64,000 nucleotides of DNA from an uncultured Oscillospiraceae bacterium. Its GTDB lineage: Bacteria; Bacillota; Clostridia; Oscillospirales; Acutalibacteraceae. The notes under the pieces are model-generated. The model was not told the DNA's origin, searched no databases, and saw only the letters and a list, made by a program, of their open reading frames with translations. Both the position numbers and the translations under genes were made by a program. Location: assembly GCA_900547105.1 (NCBI GenBank), contig URFL01000009.1, forward strand, positions 32,356 to 96,355, written 5' to 3'. Shown here piece by piece: positions 1 to 8,395 of the stretch; the stretch's first letter is position 1; every line of letters starts with the position of its first letter.

Positions 1-1
1 C

Positions 2-667
2 ATCGCCGAACCGGGGCAGATGATCGCGCTGGTGGGGGCGACCGGCGTGGGTAAAACCACCATCGTGTCGCTGTTGGAGCGCTTTTACGATCCGGTCGAG
101 GGGCGCGTGCTGCTGGATGATACCGACATCCGCGATGTGACCGTGTCGTCGCTGCGCAGCCAGCTGTCGATGGTGCTGCAGGATGTGTTTTTGTTCAACG
201 GCACCATTTTTGAGAATATCGCCTATGGTGTGGATCACGCGACCGAGGACGAGGTGATCGCCGCCGCCAAAACCGCCTGTGCGCACGATTTCATCACCGA
301 AATGCCCAAGGGGTACCAGACCATGATCGGCGAGCGGGGGGTGCGGCTGTCCGGCGGACAAAAGCAGCGTATCGCCATTGCGCGCGCGGTGCTGCGCAAC
401 GCACCGGTGTTGATCTTGGACGAGGCGACCTCGGCGGTGGATACCGAAACCGAAGCGCAAATTCAACACGCGATCGACAATTTGGCGGGCAAACACACGA
501 TCGTGGTGATCGCGCACCGGTTGTCCACCATTATGCGCGCCGACACCATTCTGGTGCTGGACAAAGGGCGGGTGGTGCAGCGCGGTCGTCACGACGAGTT
601 GATTGCGCAGGACGGTATCTACCAAAAGCTCTGCCGGGTGCAGATGGACAAAATCACCCAGCCATAA
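2..667 (+). CDS. ABC transporter ATP-binding domain, exporter type (5' end outside window)
   Basis: This is the C-terminal nucleotide-binding domain of an ABC exporter half-transporter. The frame is open to the left edge, so the membrane domain probably lies upstream; the ATG at 20 is internal. Visible motifs in order are Walker A GATGVGKTT, a Q-loop (VLQDVFLF), the signature LSGGQKQR, Walker B VLILDEATSAVD and the switch histidine in VIAHRLSTI. These are all intact, so the domain should hydrolyse ATP. The layout is typical of MsbA/LmrA-like fused exporters, which usually work as pairs. The substrate cannot be inferred. It converges with the U32 peptidase gene and shares a terminator with it. 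Confidence 0.9.
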   Translation: MAEPGQMIALVGATGVGKTTIVSLLERFYDPVEGRVLLDDTDIRDVTVSSLRSQLSMVLQDVFLFNGTIFENIAYGVDHATEDEVIAAAKTACAHDFITEMPKGYQTMIGERGVRLSGGQKQRIAIARAVLRNAPVLILDEATSAVDTETEAQIQHAIDNLAGKHTIVVIAHRLSTIMRADTILVLDKGRVVQRGRHDELIAQDGIYQKLCRVQMDKITQP

Positions 668-687
668 CCATTTCTATTCGGATATAA

Positions 688-725
688 AAAGCGCCTGCTC
701 CCGTTGCCATGGGAGCAGGCGCTTT
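688..725. terminator. Bidirectional rho-independent terminator
   Basis: A perfect 15-bp stem (688-702 with 711-725) has an 8-nt loop and is flanked by A-rich and T-rich ends. It lies between the convergent ABC exporter and U32 peptidase genes and should stop transcription from both sides. Confidence 0.85.
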
Positions 726-735
726 GTGGTATCAT

Positions 736-1953
736 CTATTCGCACCGGCGGCGCAGCAGGCTGCCGGGCACCAACGGCTCGTCCAGCGGCAGCTGCAGCT
801 TCATGGTGGGGTGGGGCGCCGCTTCGATCGGTTGACCGTCGCCGTCCAGCAGGGGAGAGGCGACCAGCGTGCGCGGCGGCTCGCCGGGCGCGAGCACCGA
901 CAGCGTATCGCCCGCAAAAAAGCGGTTGCGCTGTTCCAAACGCTGGACGCCGTTTTGCCAATCGGTGGCGACCGCCACCACCTCCCAGTCGCGGATGTAT
1001 CCGCCGCTGGCGGTGTTCTGGCACGGCTGACCATAGTAAAAACCGGTGCCGTAGGGGCGATGGCTCACCCGGTTTGGCTCCTCCACTACCCATGCGGGCG
1101 GCTGATAATCGGGGGCGAAACCGCTCGCTTCCCAGCCGTCCAGTGCCGCGCGATAGGCGTTGGTGGTCACCGCTACATAATAGGCGGCCTTGGCGCGCCC
1201 CTCAATTTTGAAGGAGGATACGCCCGCGCGCGCCAGCTCCGGCAGATGCTCGATCATGTTGAGATCGTGCGCGTTGAAGAGATAGGTGCCCTGCGCGTCC
1301 TCCGCCACGGTGAACGGGCGATCGGGGCGGTGCGGTTCGATCAACTGATAGCTCCAGCGGCAAGGTTGGGTGCAGTCGCCGCGGTTGCCGTCCCGCCCGT
1401 TGAGATAGGCGGACAGCATACACCGCCCGGAATAGGACATACACATTGCGCCGTGCACAAACGCCTCCAGCTCCAGTCCTTTGGGCGTATGGGCGCGAAT
1501 ATCCGCGATCTCCTCCATCGACAGCTCCCGCGCCAGCACCGCGCGGGCAGCGCCCATATCGTACAGACGGGTGGCGGTTTCGCTATTGACTACCCCGAAT
1601 TGGGTGGACACATGCAGCGCACAGCGGGGCGCATACCGCTGCGCCAGCGCCATTACGCCCAGATCGGCGATGATCAGTGCATCCACCCCCATGTCCTGCC
1701 ATTCTTCCAAAAACGCGGGCAGCTGCCGCATTTCCTCGTTGCGCGGTAAAATGTTGCAGGTGACATACACCTTGACCCCGCGGCGGTGGGCATCCGCCAC
1801 GGCGACTCGCAGCTCCTGCTGTGAAAAGTTGGCGGGCGCGGTGCGCATTCCAAAAGCGGAACCCGCCAGATATACGGCATCCGCGCCGTATTGCAGCGCA
1901 GCGTTCAGCCGTTCGCGATCCCCGGCGGGGGCTAACAGTTCGGGTTTGTTCAT
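736..1953 (-). CDS. Peptidase U32 family protein (TrhP/RlhA-like)
   Basis: A 405-residue U32 family protein. It opens with the typical PELLAPAGD motif and carries the family signature around residues 165-185 (EAFVHGAMCMSYSGRCMLS), followed by a conserved cysteine pair in GDCTQPCRW. Characterised relatives (TrhP, RlhA) take part in hydroxylating RNA nucleotides rather than in proteolysis, so an RNA-modification role is more likely than peptidase activity. It is the last gene of the minus-strand operon that includes mltG; a similar mltG/U32 neighbourhood (yrrL-yrrO) is known in Bacillus. The 51-bp gap to mltG shows no terminator. Confidence 0.88.
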   Translation of the reverse strand: MNKPELLAPAGDRERLNAALQYGADAVYLAGSAFGMRTAPANFSQQELRVAVADAHRRGVKVYVTCNILPRNEEMRQLPAFLEEWQDMGVDALIIADLGVMALAQRYAPRCALHVSTQFGVVNSETATRLYDMGAARAVLARELSMEEIADIRAHTPKGLELEAFVHGAMCMSYSGRCMLSAYLNGRDGNRGDCTQPCRWSYQLIEPHRPDRPFTVAEDAQGTYLFNAHDLNMIEHLPELARAGVSSFKIEGRAKAAYYVAVTTNAYRAALDGWEASGFAPDYQPPAWVVEEPNRVSHRPYGTGFYYGQPCQNTASGGYIRDWEVVAVATDWQNGVQRLEQRNRFFAGDTLSVLAPGEPPRTLVASPLLDGDGQPIEAAPHPTMKLQLPLDEPLVPGSLLRRRCE

Positions 1954-2004
1954 AGCGATCTCCTTGTGACAAAAACAGCGGCGGACAACGCCGCCGCTGT
2001 AAGA

Positions 2005-3522
2005 TCAGTTTGCATGAATACCAATGCCGTATTTCTGGCAAATGGCCATGTGTTCTTCGTAGGTTTCGGAATAATAGGTGTTGCGGTTCTTGTCGTTGGC
2101 GAAGTAATAGCACTTCATAATCCGCTTATCCTTGGACGGATTCACCACCGCTTTGATCGCCGCCAGACTGGGGTTGTTGATGGGTCCGGGCGGCAGCCCC
2201 ATGTGGGTGTAGGTGTTGTAAGCGGAATCCTTGGTGTCCACATTCACCTGCTCGGACGACAGCTTGTCGATGTAATCGCCGGTGGAGTCGCATTGCAGAT
2301 AGGGGAACTCGGCGTAATCGTCCAACCGGTTCAAAATGACCCGCGCGACCTTGGGCATGTTGGTGGTATCGGCGGATTCGCCCTGCACGATAGAGGCGAG
2401 AGTGATCACCTCGTCCAGCGTTTTGCCGGAGGCTTTGATCGCCGTTTGCAGCGAGGTATCCAGCTTGGAATCAAAGGCGCTGAGCAGCTTGTCGATCGCG
2501 TCCTCCGCCGAAATGTCCACATAAAATTCGTAGGTGTCCGGGAAAAGATAGCCTTCCAGCCAGTAAATCCGGTCCTCGTATCCCTTGTCGGTGCGTTTGG
2601 GCACCTCTTTCAGGAACTCGTGACCCTCTTCAAAATTGCCGTTCAGCAGCGCGGTGTAGAAATCGTCATATTTGCACACGCCGTTTTCTGACAACAGGCG
2701 CGCCACATTTTCCACCGTACTGCCCTCGGGGATGGTCACGGTGACGGTTTCGCGCAGCTGCGCTTCCTGCAAATTGCGGATCAGCTCGCTGTAGCCCATG
2801 TTTGCCGTGAGGTAGAAGGTGCCGGGTTGATAGGTGCCGTCCGCTTTGGTCAGCTTGGAATACAGCCGGAAAATCAGCTTTTGGTCGATCAGATCGGCTT
2901 TTTCCAGCGCGTCCGCCACATCCGAGGTGGTGGCGCCCTCGGCGATGTCTACCCGCCGCTTGGTGTCACTTTTTTGCAGACCGGTCACATCCAAAATGCC
3001 GCCGATAATCAAATATGTACAAACCAGCGACACCCCGACCACCACAATGGTATACAACAGCCCCTTGAAGCAGCCCCAGCCGGGCTTTTTCTTGCTGTGG
3101 GCGTTTTTCTGGTGCTTGCCGCCGGTGGCGGGCTTTTCGGTCGTGTGCGCCGGTTCTTCCGCCGGCAACGGCGTATCGCTGTAATCCGCCAGCGACACCA
3201 TCGATGGCTCGGCGGATTGCGCCTTAGCAAATTGCGACGCTTTGTCGCCCAGCGCCACGGCTACCGGCGGCTCTGCCGGCGCTTTGGGTGCAGATGCGGG
3301 AGCCGGGAAGTCGGTCGCGGTCGGTTCGATCGGCTGCGACGGTTGCTCGGCGGGCGCTGTCGTCGGAGCGGGAGCCTCGGCCTGCTCGACAGTCGGCGCG
3401 GCGACCGGTTCCGCTGCCGGTTCGGTCACCGGTGTGTCCGGCTGCGGTGCATCCGCCTCAAAAAAGATGGGCGCATCGGTCGATGCAGCCTTGTTCGGCT
3501 GCTCATCGGGACGATTCGACAC
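2005..3522 (-). CDS. mltG: Endolytic murein transglycosylase MltG (YceG-like)
   Basis: MltG cleaves nascent glycan strands at the outer face of the membrane and so helps set peptidoglycan strand length. The 505-residue protein has a long Pro/Ala/Glu-rich cytoplasmic region (about 1-145), one transmembrane helix (about 154-177), a LysM-like segment and a YceG domain. The catalytic glutamate is probably E382 in SIVQGES, and the conserved motifs LEGYLFPDTYEF and YNTYTHMGLPPGPI are present. The cytoplasmic extension is unusually long and of low complexity. It lies between the MTHFS and U32 genes on the same strand. Confidence 0.92.
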   Translation of the reverse strand: MSNRPDEQPNKAASTDAPIFFEADAPQPDTPVTEPAAEPVAAPTVEQAEAPAPTTAPAEQPSQPIEPTATDFPAPASAPKAPAEPPVAVALGDKASQFAKAQSAEPSMVSLADYSDTPLPAEEPAHTTEKPATGGKHQKNAHSKKKPGWGCFKGLLYTIVVVGVSLVCTYLIIGGILDVTGLQKSDTKRRVDIAEGATTSDVADALEKADLIDQKLIFRLYSKLTKADGTYQPGTFYLTANMGYSELIRNLQEAQLRETVTVTIPEGSTVENVARLLSENGVCKYDDFYTALLNGNFEEGHEFLKEVPKRTDKGYEDRIYWLEGYLFPDTYEFYVDISAEDAIDKLLSAFDSKLDTSLQTAIKASGKTLDEVITLASIVQGESADTTNMPKVARVILNRLDDYAEFPYLQCDSTGDYIDKLSSEQVNVDTKDSAYNTYTHMGLPPGPINNPSLAAIKAVVNPSKDKRIMKCYYFANDKNRNTYYSETYEEHMAICQKYGIGIHAN

Positions 3523-3528
3523 AGTTTA

Positions 3529-4164
3529 TCACCTCTGTTTATTGGTTGACATGGGCGGTTTGCCCTTGGAAAACGGTTCGCGGTCGGTGCGGCGGAAATA
3601 CCGGTCGGTCACCAGCAGCTCCACCGGACGGTCATACCGTCCGTGCGGCAGCGAGCGCCGAATACAGCTGCTGTAACAAATGCCGACGATCGGTCCGTCA
3701 AATTCCGCCAAAAACCGGTCATAATAGCCTTTGCCGTATCCCAGGCGGAAGCCTTTCCAATCATAACACAAAGCGGGCACCAAACACAAGCCCTTTCGGG
3801 GATCGGTCAGCAGCCGCGCCGGATCGGGGCGCGGTTCCAACACCCCAAAGGTGCCGGGTTCCAACTCGTCCAGCGATTCGATCAGATAAAACTCCATCTG
3901 CCGGGTGTTGGGCACGCATCGCGGCACCGCCACCCGCTTGCCGTCCTTCAATGCGCGGCGGATGATGGCGGTGGTGTCCACTTCGATGGGGGTGGACACA
4001 TAGGTGAGCAGCAGATCTTGCTTTTTGTATTGCCACAGCGCCGCGACCCGCCGCGCAATGGCTTTGTCCAGCGCGGCTTTTTGCTCGGGGGTCATGGCGC
4101 GGCGCAGCGCCTTGTAATGTTCTCTCATGCCCGCCTTGATCGGGCGGATATCCTCTACCGGCAT
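3529..4164 (-). CDS. 5-formyltetrahydrofolate cyclo-ligase
   Basis: This enzyme converts 5-formyl-THF to 5,10-methenyl-THF with ATP, returning a storage folate to the one-carbon pool. The 211-residue protein has an N-terminal basic helix (KAGMREHYKALRR) and the diagnostic ATP/folate motif GYGKGYYDRF at residues 142-151. Its first 10 bases overlap the end of the DJ-1 gene, implying translational coupling. A folate enzyme downstream of ThyX, which uses methylene-THF, fits a thymidylate/folate operon. The roughly 20-residue basic tail after the conserved fold is unremarkable. Confidence 0.92.
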   Translation of the reverse strand: MPVEDIRPIKAGMREHYKALRRAMTPEQKAALDKAIARRVAALWQYKKQDLLLTYVSTPIEVDTTAIIRRALKDGKRVAVPRCVPNTRQMEFYLIESLDELEPGTFGVLEPRPDPARLLTDPRKGLCLVPALCYDWKGFRLGYGKGYYDRFLAEFDGPIVGICYSSCIRRSLPHGRYDRPVELLVTDRYFRRTDREPFSKGKPPMSTNKQR

Positions 4165-4694
4165 TGCAGCGACTGCCCCAAACGGGCGGCCTCCTCCGGC
4201 GAGGTCAGGCGTTTCACGATCGCCAGCGCAAACGGAATCGCCACGCCCATCCCTTTGGCGGTGATGTAGCGACCATCCTCCACCACATAGTCGTCCGACA
4301 GGGTCGCTCCCTCCAGCGTATCCTCAAAGCCGGGGAAGCAGATTGCCTGCCGACCACGCAGCAGCCCGCGCTTGCCCAAAATCGAGGGCGCGGCACAGAT
4401 CGCGGCGATCAGCAGCTCGTGGTTGACGGTATAGTCCAGCGCGCGCTGGACCGTGGGCGATTCGTCCAAATGGCGGGTGCCGGGCATGCCTCCCGGCAAA
4501 ATCACGCCCTCCAGCTCCTCTTCGCGCCAATCGGTTTCGCTGCGGTCGGCGCGCACAGCGATGCCGTGTGCCCCGGTCACCGTTTGGCTGCCGATACCGA
4601 TGGTCACGACATCCACCCCCGCGCGGCGCAGAATATCCACCGGGGTGAGCGCCTCTATTTCTTCAAATCCTTCTGCCAAAAACACTGCCAGCAT
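4155..4694 (-). CDS. DJ-1/PfpI family protein
   Basis: A 179-residue single-domain member of the DJ-1/ThiJ/PfpI superfamily. The putative nucleophile C100 sits at the nucleophile elbow (AAICAAPSIL), and the family glutamate lies in the N-terminal AEGFEEIEA motif. Relatives act in glyoxal handling, protein deglycation or redox sensing. The exact role here cannot be told from sequence. It overlaps the cyclo-ligase gene by 10 bases and follows tmk by 50 bp, so it is part of the thyX operon. Confidence 0.88.
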   Translation of the reverse strand: MLAVFLAEGFEEIEALTPVDILRRAGVDVVTIGIGSQTVTGAHGIAVRADRSETDWREEELEGVILPGGMPGTRHLDESPTVQRALDYTVNHELLIAAICAAPSILGKRGLLRGRQAICFPGFEDTLEGATLSDDYVVEDGRYITAKGMGVAIPFALAIVKRLTSPEEAARLGQSLQCR

Positions 4695-4744
4695 GGTTTT
4701 CTATCGTCCTCTCCTTGCCATTGTCTGTCCTTTGGGAGCCCGGG

Positions 4745-5407
4745 TCACAGCACCTCGCGGATGTCCGCCACAATGGCTTTCGTAATCTCCGCCGGGGCAA
4801 ACGGTCCGTGCTCGTCGCCGCAAGCGACCAGCGTCCAACCCTTTTTCTCGGCGGCGTACAGCGCACAACGGCGGCAATCCCGCAAATAAGCGGTGTCCCG
4901 CTCGTGAATATCCTTGCGGCTCTCGTCCCCGTCGTAGCGGTGGGACAGCAGCTGCTGCGATACCGCGGGGGGCATATCCAAAAACAGCACCGCATCCGGG
5001 CGGGGCAGCCCCAACAGCTCGTATTCATAATGCTCCAGCCATTGCAGATAGTTGTCCCATTCGCTTTCGGGCAGCTTGGACATCTGGTGAATGGCGTTGG
5101 AGGTGGTGTAGCGGGCGGCCACGATCAGCGTGTTTGTTTCGTAATCCGTCTGCCAGAACTTTTTGTAGCTGGCGTACCGATCCACCGCGTAAAAGGACGA
5201 GGCGGCGTACGCGTTGACCGCGTCCGGCTGGTCGCCGAATTCGCCCGCCAGATACATTTTCACCAGCGCCGATGAGGGCTGGTCATAATCGGGAAAACAG
5301 ATTTGTTTATAGTCTACCCCGCTTTGCTGCAGGTACGCGGACAACCGCTCCAGTTGGGTGGATTTTCCGCAGCCGTCCAGTCCGTCGATCACGATCAACC
5401 GTCCCAT
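4745..5407 (-). CDS. tmk: Thymidylate kinase
   Basis: Phosphorylates dTMP to dTDP. The 220-residue protein has a P-loop GLDGCGKST (residues 9-17) and a DRYASYK motif; the second conserved arginine motif appears as AARYTTSNAIHQ. Only one base separates it from thyX upstream, so dTMP synthesis and its first phosphorylation are co-expressed. The sequence is somewhat divergent around the nucleoside-binding loop, so a broader deoxynucleoside monophosphate kinase role is possible but less likely. Confidence 0.88.
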   Translation of the reverse strand: MGRLIVIDGLDGCGKSTQLERLSAYLQQSGVDYKQICFPDYDQPSSALVKMYLAGEFGDQPDAVNAYAASSFYAVDRYASYKKFWQTDYETNTLIVAARYTTSNAIHQMSKLPESEWDNYLQWLEHYEYELLGLPRPDAVLFLDMPPAVSQQLLSHRYDGDESRKDIHERDTAYLRDCRRCALYAAEKKGWTLVACGDEHGPFAPAEITKAIVADIREVL

Positions 5408-5408
5408 A

Positions 5409-6182
5409 TCACGGATTCTCCTTGATCGCCTGATATTTGGCGCGCATCTCGTCCCGCTTGCCGCAGCACATTTTGCCCTCCGGACATGGTCCGTTCAAAC
5501 AGGCGGGGCCGGCATTCTTGAACAAATGCGGTGCGACCTGCAAGCACAGGCGCAGCATCTGCTCCGCCAGCTCGCGAATTTCCCATTGCGCACGGTTGCA
5601 GCAGCGATGGCGGAAAAAGTTGAGCAGACTGCGGGCGTTCATGGTCACCACCATTTTGGTGGTGCAGGCGTTGGGCAGCACAAACCGCGCGTCCTCGATC
5701 GCTTTTTTCTCGGCGGCGCGGGCAGCGGCTTTTTCGTCCATACCGGCATCCAAAAACGCCTGCTCGTGCTTTTGCTTCAGCAGCGCTGTCAGCCGCTCGT
5801 AATGCTCCTGATCCTCCTGCATCGCGCGGCGATATTCCTCCGCCGCTTCGGGGATCGCGGCGATCTCCGGCGGCAGCACATATTCAAACGCGTTCTCCGC
5901 CACATACCGCTGGCTCTGCACACTGAACGACGCCAACCGGTGCCGGGTAATCTGCGCCAGCAGCGAGCGGGACACGCCCTCGATACCGAAGGTGAACGAA
6001 GCGTGTTCGATCGGCGATTCGTGGCCGATCTCGGCGAGCATATCCACAAACGACGCGGCTTTGTCGTCGGTCAGCTTGTCCTGGATGGTGGCAATGGAAG
6101 AGGGCGAATAGCACAACCGGGCGGCGGAGGCAATCAAATGCTCCGGAGCGGGGGTGTGGGCGAGCAATGTAACGTGAACCAT
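5409..6182 (-). CDS. thyX: Flavin-dependent thymidylate synthase ThyX
   Basis: ThyX methylates dUMP to dTMP using methylene-THF, with FAD/NADPH as reductant. The 257-residue protein carries the ThyX signature RHRLASFSVQSQR at residues 80-92 and the upstream HESPIEHASFTF motif. A second conserved patch (MNARSLLNFFRHRCC) follows. The C-terminal tail is cysteine-rich (CLNGPCPEGKMCCGKR); such tails occur in some clostridial ThyX proteins. It is the first gene of a six-gene minus-strand operon. A promoter (TTGAAG-17-TATACT) lies upstream. Confidence 0.95.
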   Translation of the reverse strand: MVHVTLLAHTPAPEHLIASAARLCYSPSSIATIQDKLTDDKAASFVDMLAEIGHESPIEHASFTFGIEGVSRSLLAQITRHRLASFSVQSQRYVAENAFEYVLPPEIAAIPEAAEEYRRAMQEDQEHYERLTALLKQKHEQAFLDAGMDEKAAARAAEKKAIEDARFVLPNACTTKMVVTMNARSLLNFFRHRCCNRAQWEIRELAEQMLRLCLQVAPHLFKNAGPACLNGPCPEGKMCCGKRDEMRAKYQAIKENP

Positions 6183-6227
6183 GAGGGGTCGTCCTTCCTT
6201 CCGTTAATAAAACTATACATATTTTAT

Positions 6228-6256
6228 AGTATACCATATATGTCGATATTCTTCAA
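6228..6256 (-). promoter_or_regulatory. Promoter of the thyX operon
   Basis: On the minus strand, TTGAAG (6256-6251) and TATACT (6233-6228) are separated by 17 bp. The predicted start is about 40 nt upstream of the thyX ATG. Confidence 0.65.
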
Positions 6257-6452
6257 TAGCGGCTTTGGCTGTCTTTGTGCGAAATTTTAACGCTATCCCG
6301 CGGCATGCGGCTGCTCCGTGTACCGCCGGGCACTTTATACATATCTTTTTTTCCGTATCTATGCCAGAATACCTTTATTATCGGGGAATACCGCCAAAAA
6401 TCAAGCGACGATTTTCCACATTTGACGAATAGCCAAGCCGCGTAAAATGTGG

Positions 6453-6458
6453 TATACT
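6453..6458 (+). promoter_or_regulatory. Extended -10 element upstream of the phosphopantetheinyl transferase
   Basis: TATACT preceded by TGTGG. No good -35 lies at 17 bp; a TTGACG 25 bp upstream is too far. The element overlaps an in-frame ATG at 6449, which rules that ATG out as the translation start and favours the GTG at 6485. Confidence 0.55.
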
Positions 6459-6484
6459 ACACCGAGATAAAGGGGGCGGGCAGA

Positions 6485-7114
6485 GTGGAAGATTTGGTAC
6501 TGCTGACAACCGACCGCCCGCTGTCGCCCGCCGAGCAGCAGACGCTGTTTCACTGTTTGGACGCGGAAACGCGCGAACGCGTGAACCGTTCGACCGTCGC
6601 TTCGGTGCACCAGCAGCGGCTGCTCGCGGCCGCGCTGGCGCGGGAGATGTGTGCCCGCCGGTTGGGGGAATCGCCCGCATCGCTGCGGGTGGCGGTTGCC
6701 CCCGGCGGCAAGCCGTTTTTGCCGGATCATCCGGCGCTGCACTTTAATGTATCCCACACAAGCGGCGGGGTGCTGTGCGGCGTGTCCGACCGCCCTGTGG
6801 GGGTGGATATCGAGCGGGAGCGCCCGTTTCCGGAACGGGTGGCGCGGCGTTGTTTTTCACCGACGGAGCTGGCTTTGACCGGCGACGATCCCGCCTGCCG
6901 CTTGCGCCTGTGGACGCGCAAGGAAGCGGCGGCGAAATGGCGCGGCGAGGGATTGGCGGCTGTACGGGCGCTGGATACCACCGCGCCGGAGTGGCGCGAC
7001 CGCCTGTTCAGTGATCGGATCGGCGCGTTTGTATTTACAATATGTGAAGCGGGGGTACAGCCGGCAAAGCCGGTTTGCCGGACGCTTGACCAGTTTATGG
7101 AGGCGATCGTATGA
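6485..7114 (+). CDS. 4'-phosphopantetheinyl transferase (Sfp-like)
   Basis: Transfers phosphopantetheine from CoA to a carrier-protein serine. The roughly 209-residue protein has the two hallmark motifs: VGVDIE (metal/CoA binding) and WTRKEAAAKWRG. The GTG start at 6485 is preferred because AGGGGG at 6471-6476 sits 8 bp upstream, while an earlier in-frame ATG falls inside the -10 element. The length is that of Sfp-type rather than AcpS-type enzymes. No polyketide or peptide synthetase is nearby, so it may serve fatty-acid ACP or a distant cluster. It overlaps the next gene by 4 bp (ATGA). Confidence 0.88.
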   Translation: MEDLVLLTTDRPLSPAEQQTLFHCLDAETRERVNRSTVASVHQQRLLAAALAREMCARRLGESPASLRVAVAPGGKPFLPDHPALHFNVSHTSGGVLCGVSDRPVGVDIERERPFPERVARRCFSPTELALTGDDPACRLRLWTRKEAAAKWRGEGLAAVRALDTTAPEWRDRLFSDRIGAFVFTICEAGVQPAKPVCRTLDQFMEAIV

Positions 7115-8286
7115 ATCGAACAATCTTTGCCCGTGCGGCGGCGCTGCTGGCGGCTGCCAGCCTGATGACGGTGGCGGGGGCGTGCTCGTCCGGTACCGAT
7201 TTTGCGCTGAACGAGAATCAAAAGCCGATCACGTCCGCGTCGCAGCAAACCACCACCACGGTGGCGGGGCAAGCGGACGGCGCGGGCGATAACCAGCCGG
7301 ATGCTCCGGAGAAAACCACCGCGCGCACCAAAGCGTCGCGTGCCGCCAAAACGACACTGCCCACCACGGCATCCGGTCTGCAATATCAAATCACCGGCGG
7401 TCACGCGGTGGTGACGCGCTACCGCGGCAGCGACACCAAGGTCACCATTCCATCGACGCTGGGCGGATACACCGTGACCGAAATCGCCGCCGAGGCGTTT
7501 GCCGACCGCAAGCGGGTGCAAAGCGTGACCATTCCCTCGACTGTGACCACCGTGGGGGACAAAGCGTTTTACAACTGCAATTCGCTGCGCACCATCACGC
7601 TGCCGAACAGCGTAACCAAGCTGGGTACCCATGTGTTCGAGCTGTGTGTGCGGCTGACGCAGGTGACGCTGCCGACGGGCATCACCGCGATTCCGGAGGG
7701 TACCTTCCGCGATTGCGAAGCGTTGAATCGCTACACCATTCCGTCCGGTGTCAAAACGATCGGCAACACCGCCTTCCGTTACTGCAAAGCGCTGTCCTCG
7801 CTCACCATTCCGGCGGGGGTCACCAGCATCGGCGCGGATGCGTTTGCCGGTTGTGAAAAGCTGACAACGCTGGACTTGCCGGACAGCCTGCGCACCATTG
7901 GCGAAAACGCGTTTGCCAACTGCGTGGCGATCAAACGCATCAAGTTGCCGTCGCAGCTCACGGCGGTCAGCGACGGTATGTTCCAATATTGTGGCGCGTT
8001 GACCACCATCACGCTGCCGGACAGCGTGACCAGTGTGGGAGCCAACGCGTTTGCCTCCTGCGAAAAGCTGACCAGCATCAGTCTGTCGTCCAAGCTGAAA
8101 ACCATCGGGTCTACCGCGTTTTCCGGGTGCCGGGTGCTGCAAAATGTGCGGATCCCCGCCTCGGTCACCAAAATCGGTGATGACGCGTTCTTTGCGTGCC
8201 ACGAGCGCATGACGCTGGTGGGCAAAAAAGGCTCGGTGGCTGAAAAATATGCCTCCGCCAACAAGCTGCGCTTCCGCGAGGGTTGA
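7111..8286 (+). CDS. BspA-type leucine-rich-repeat lipoprotein
   Basis: A 391-residue exported protein. The signal peptide ends in a lipobox (VAGAC, Cys about residue 25), then comes a Thr/Ala/Gln-rich linker to about residue 88, and then about nine LRR_5 (BspA-like) repeats with the recurring pattern ITLPDSVTxIGxxAFxxC. Such proteins are surface-exposed and often bind host or polymer ligands. It has no catalytic domain. It is translationally coupled to the phosphopantetheinyl transferase gene, an unusual pairing with no obvious biochemical link. A strong terminator follows directly. Confidence 0.88.
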   Translation: MNRTIFARAAALLAAASLMTVAGACSSGTDFALNENQKPITSASQQTTTTVAGQADGAGDNQPDAPEKTTARTKASRAAKTTLPTTASGLQYQITGGHAVVTRYRGSDTKVTIPSTLGGYTVTEIAAEAFADRKRVQSVTIPSTVTTVGDKAFYNCNSLRTITLPNSVTKLGTHVFELCVRLTQVTLPTGITAIPEGTFRDCEALNRYTIPSGVKTIGNTAFRYCKALSSLTIPAGVTSIGADAFAGCEKLTTLDLPDSLRTIGENAFANCVAIKRIKLPSQLTAVSDGMFQYCGALTTITLPDSVTSVGANAFASCEKLTSISLSSKLKTIGSTAFSGCRVLQNVRIPASVTKIGDDAFFACHERMTLVGKKGSVAEKYASANKLRFREG

Positions 8287-8311
8287 GGACACAGCTTTAT
8301 ACAGCATACCA

Positions 8312-8344
8312 AAACAGCCGGGAGAAATCTCCCGGCTGTTTACT
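8312..8344 (+). terminator. Rho-independent terminator after the LRR lipoprotein
   Basis: A 13-bp stem (8312-8324 with 8329-8341) has an AAAT loop and runs into a T-rich tract. The next promoter begins immediately downstream. Confidence 0.85.
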
Positions 8345-8360
8345 TTTGCCTGCGGCGGGG

Positions 8361-8366
8361 TATACT
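8361..8366 (+). promoter_or_regulatory. -10 element of the class B PBP gene
   Basis: TATACT lies 30 bp upstream of the ATG at 8396. A weak -35 (TTTACT, 8339-8344) overlaps the 3' arm of the preceding terminator. Confidence 0.5.
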
Positions 8367-8395
8367 ACCACCAAATGGCTGCGGGAGGGAATAGT

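Noticed and set aside
6422..6458. TTGACG as -35 for the phosphopantetheinyl transferase promoter
   Set aside because: Spacer to the -10 is 25 bp, too long; only an extended -10 is supported.
8249..8395. Upstream extension of the penicillin-binding protein
   Set aside because: It would include the LRR terminator and the -10 box; the ATG at 8396 has a good RBS and is followed by a membrane helix.
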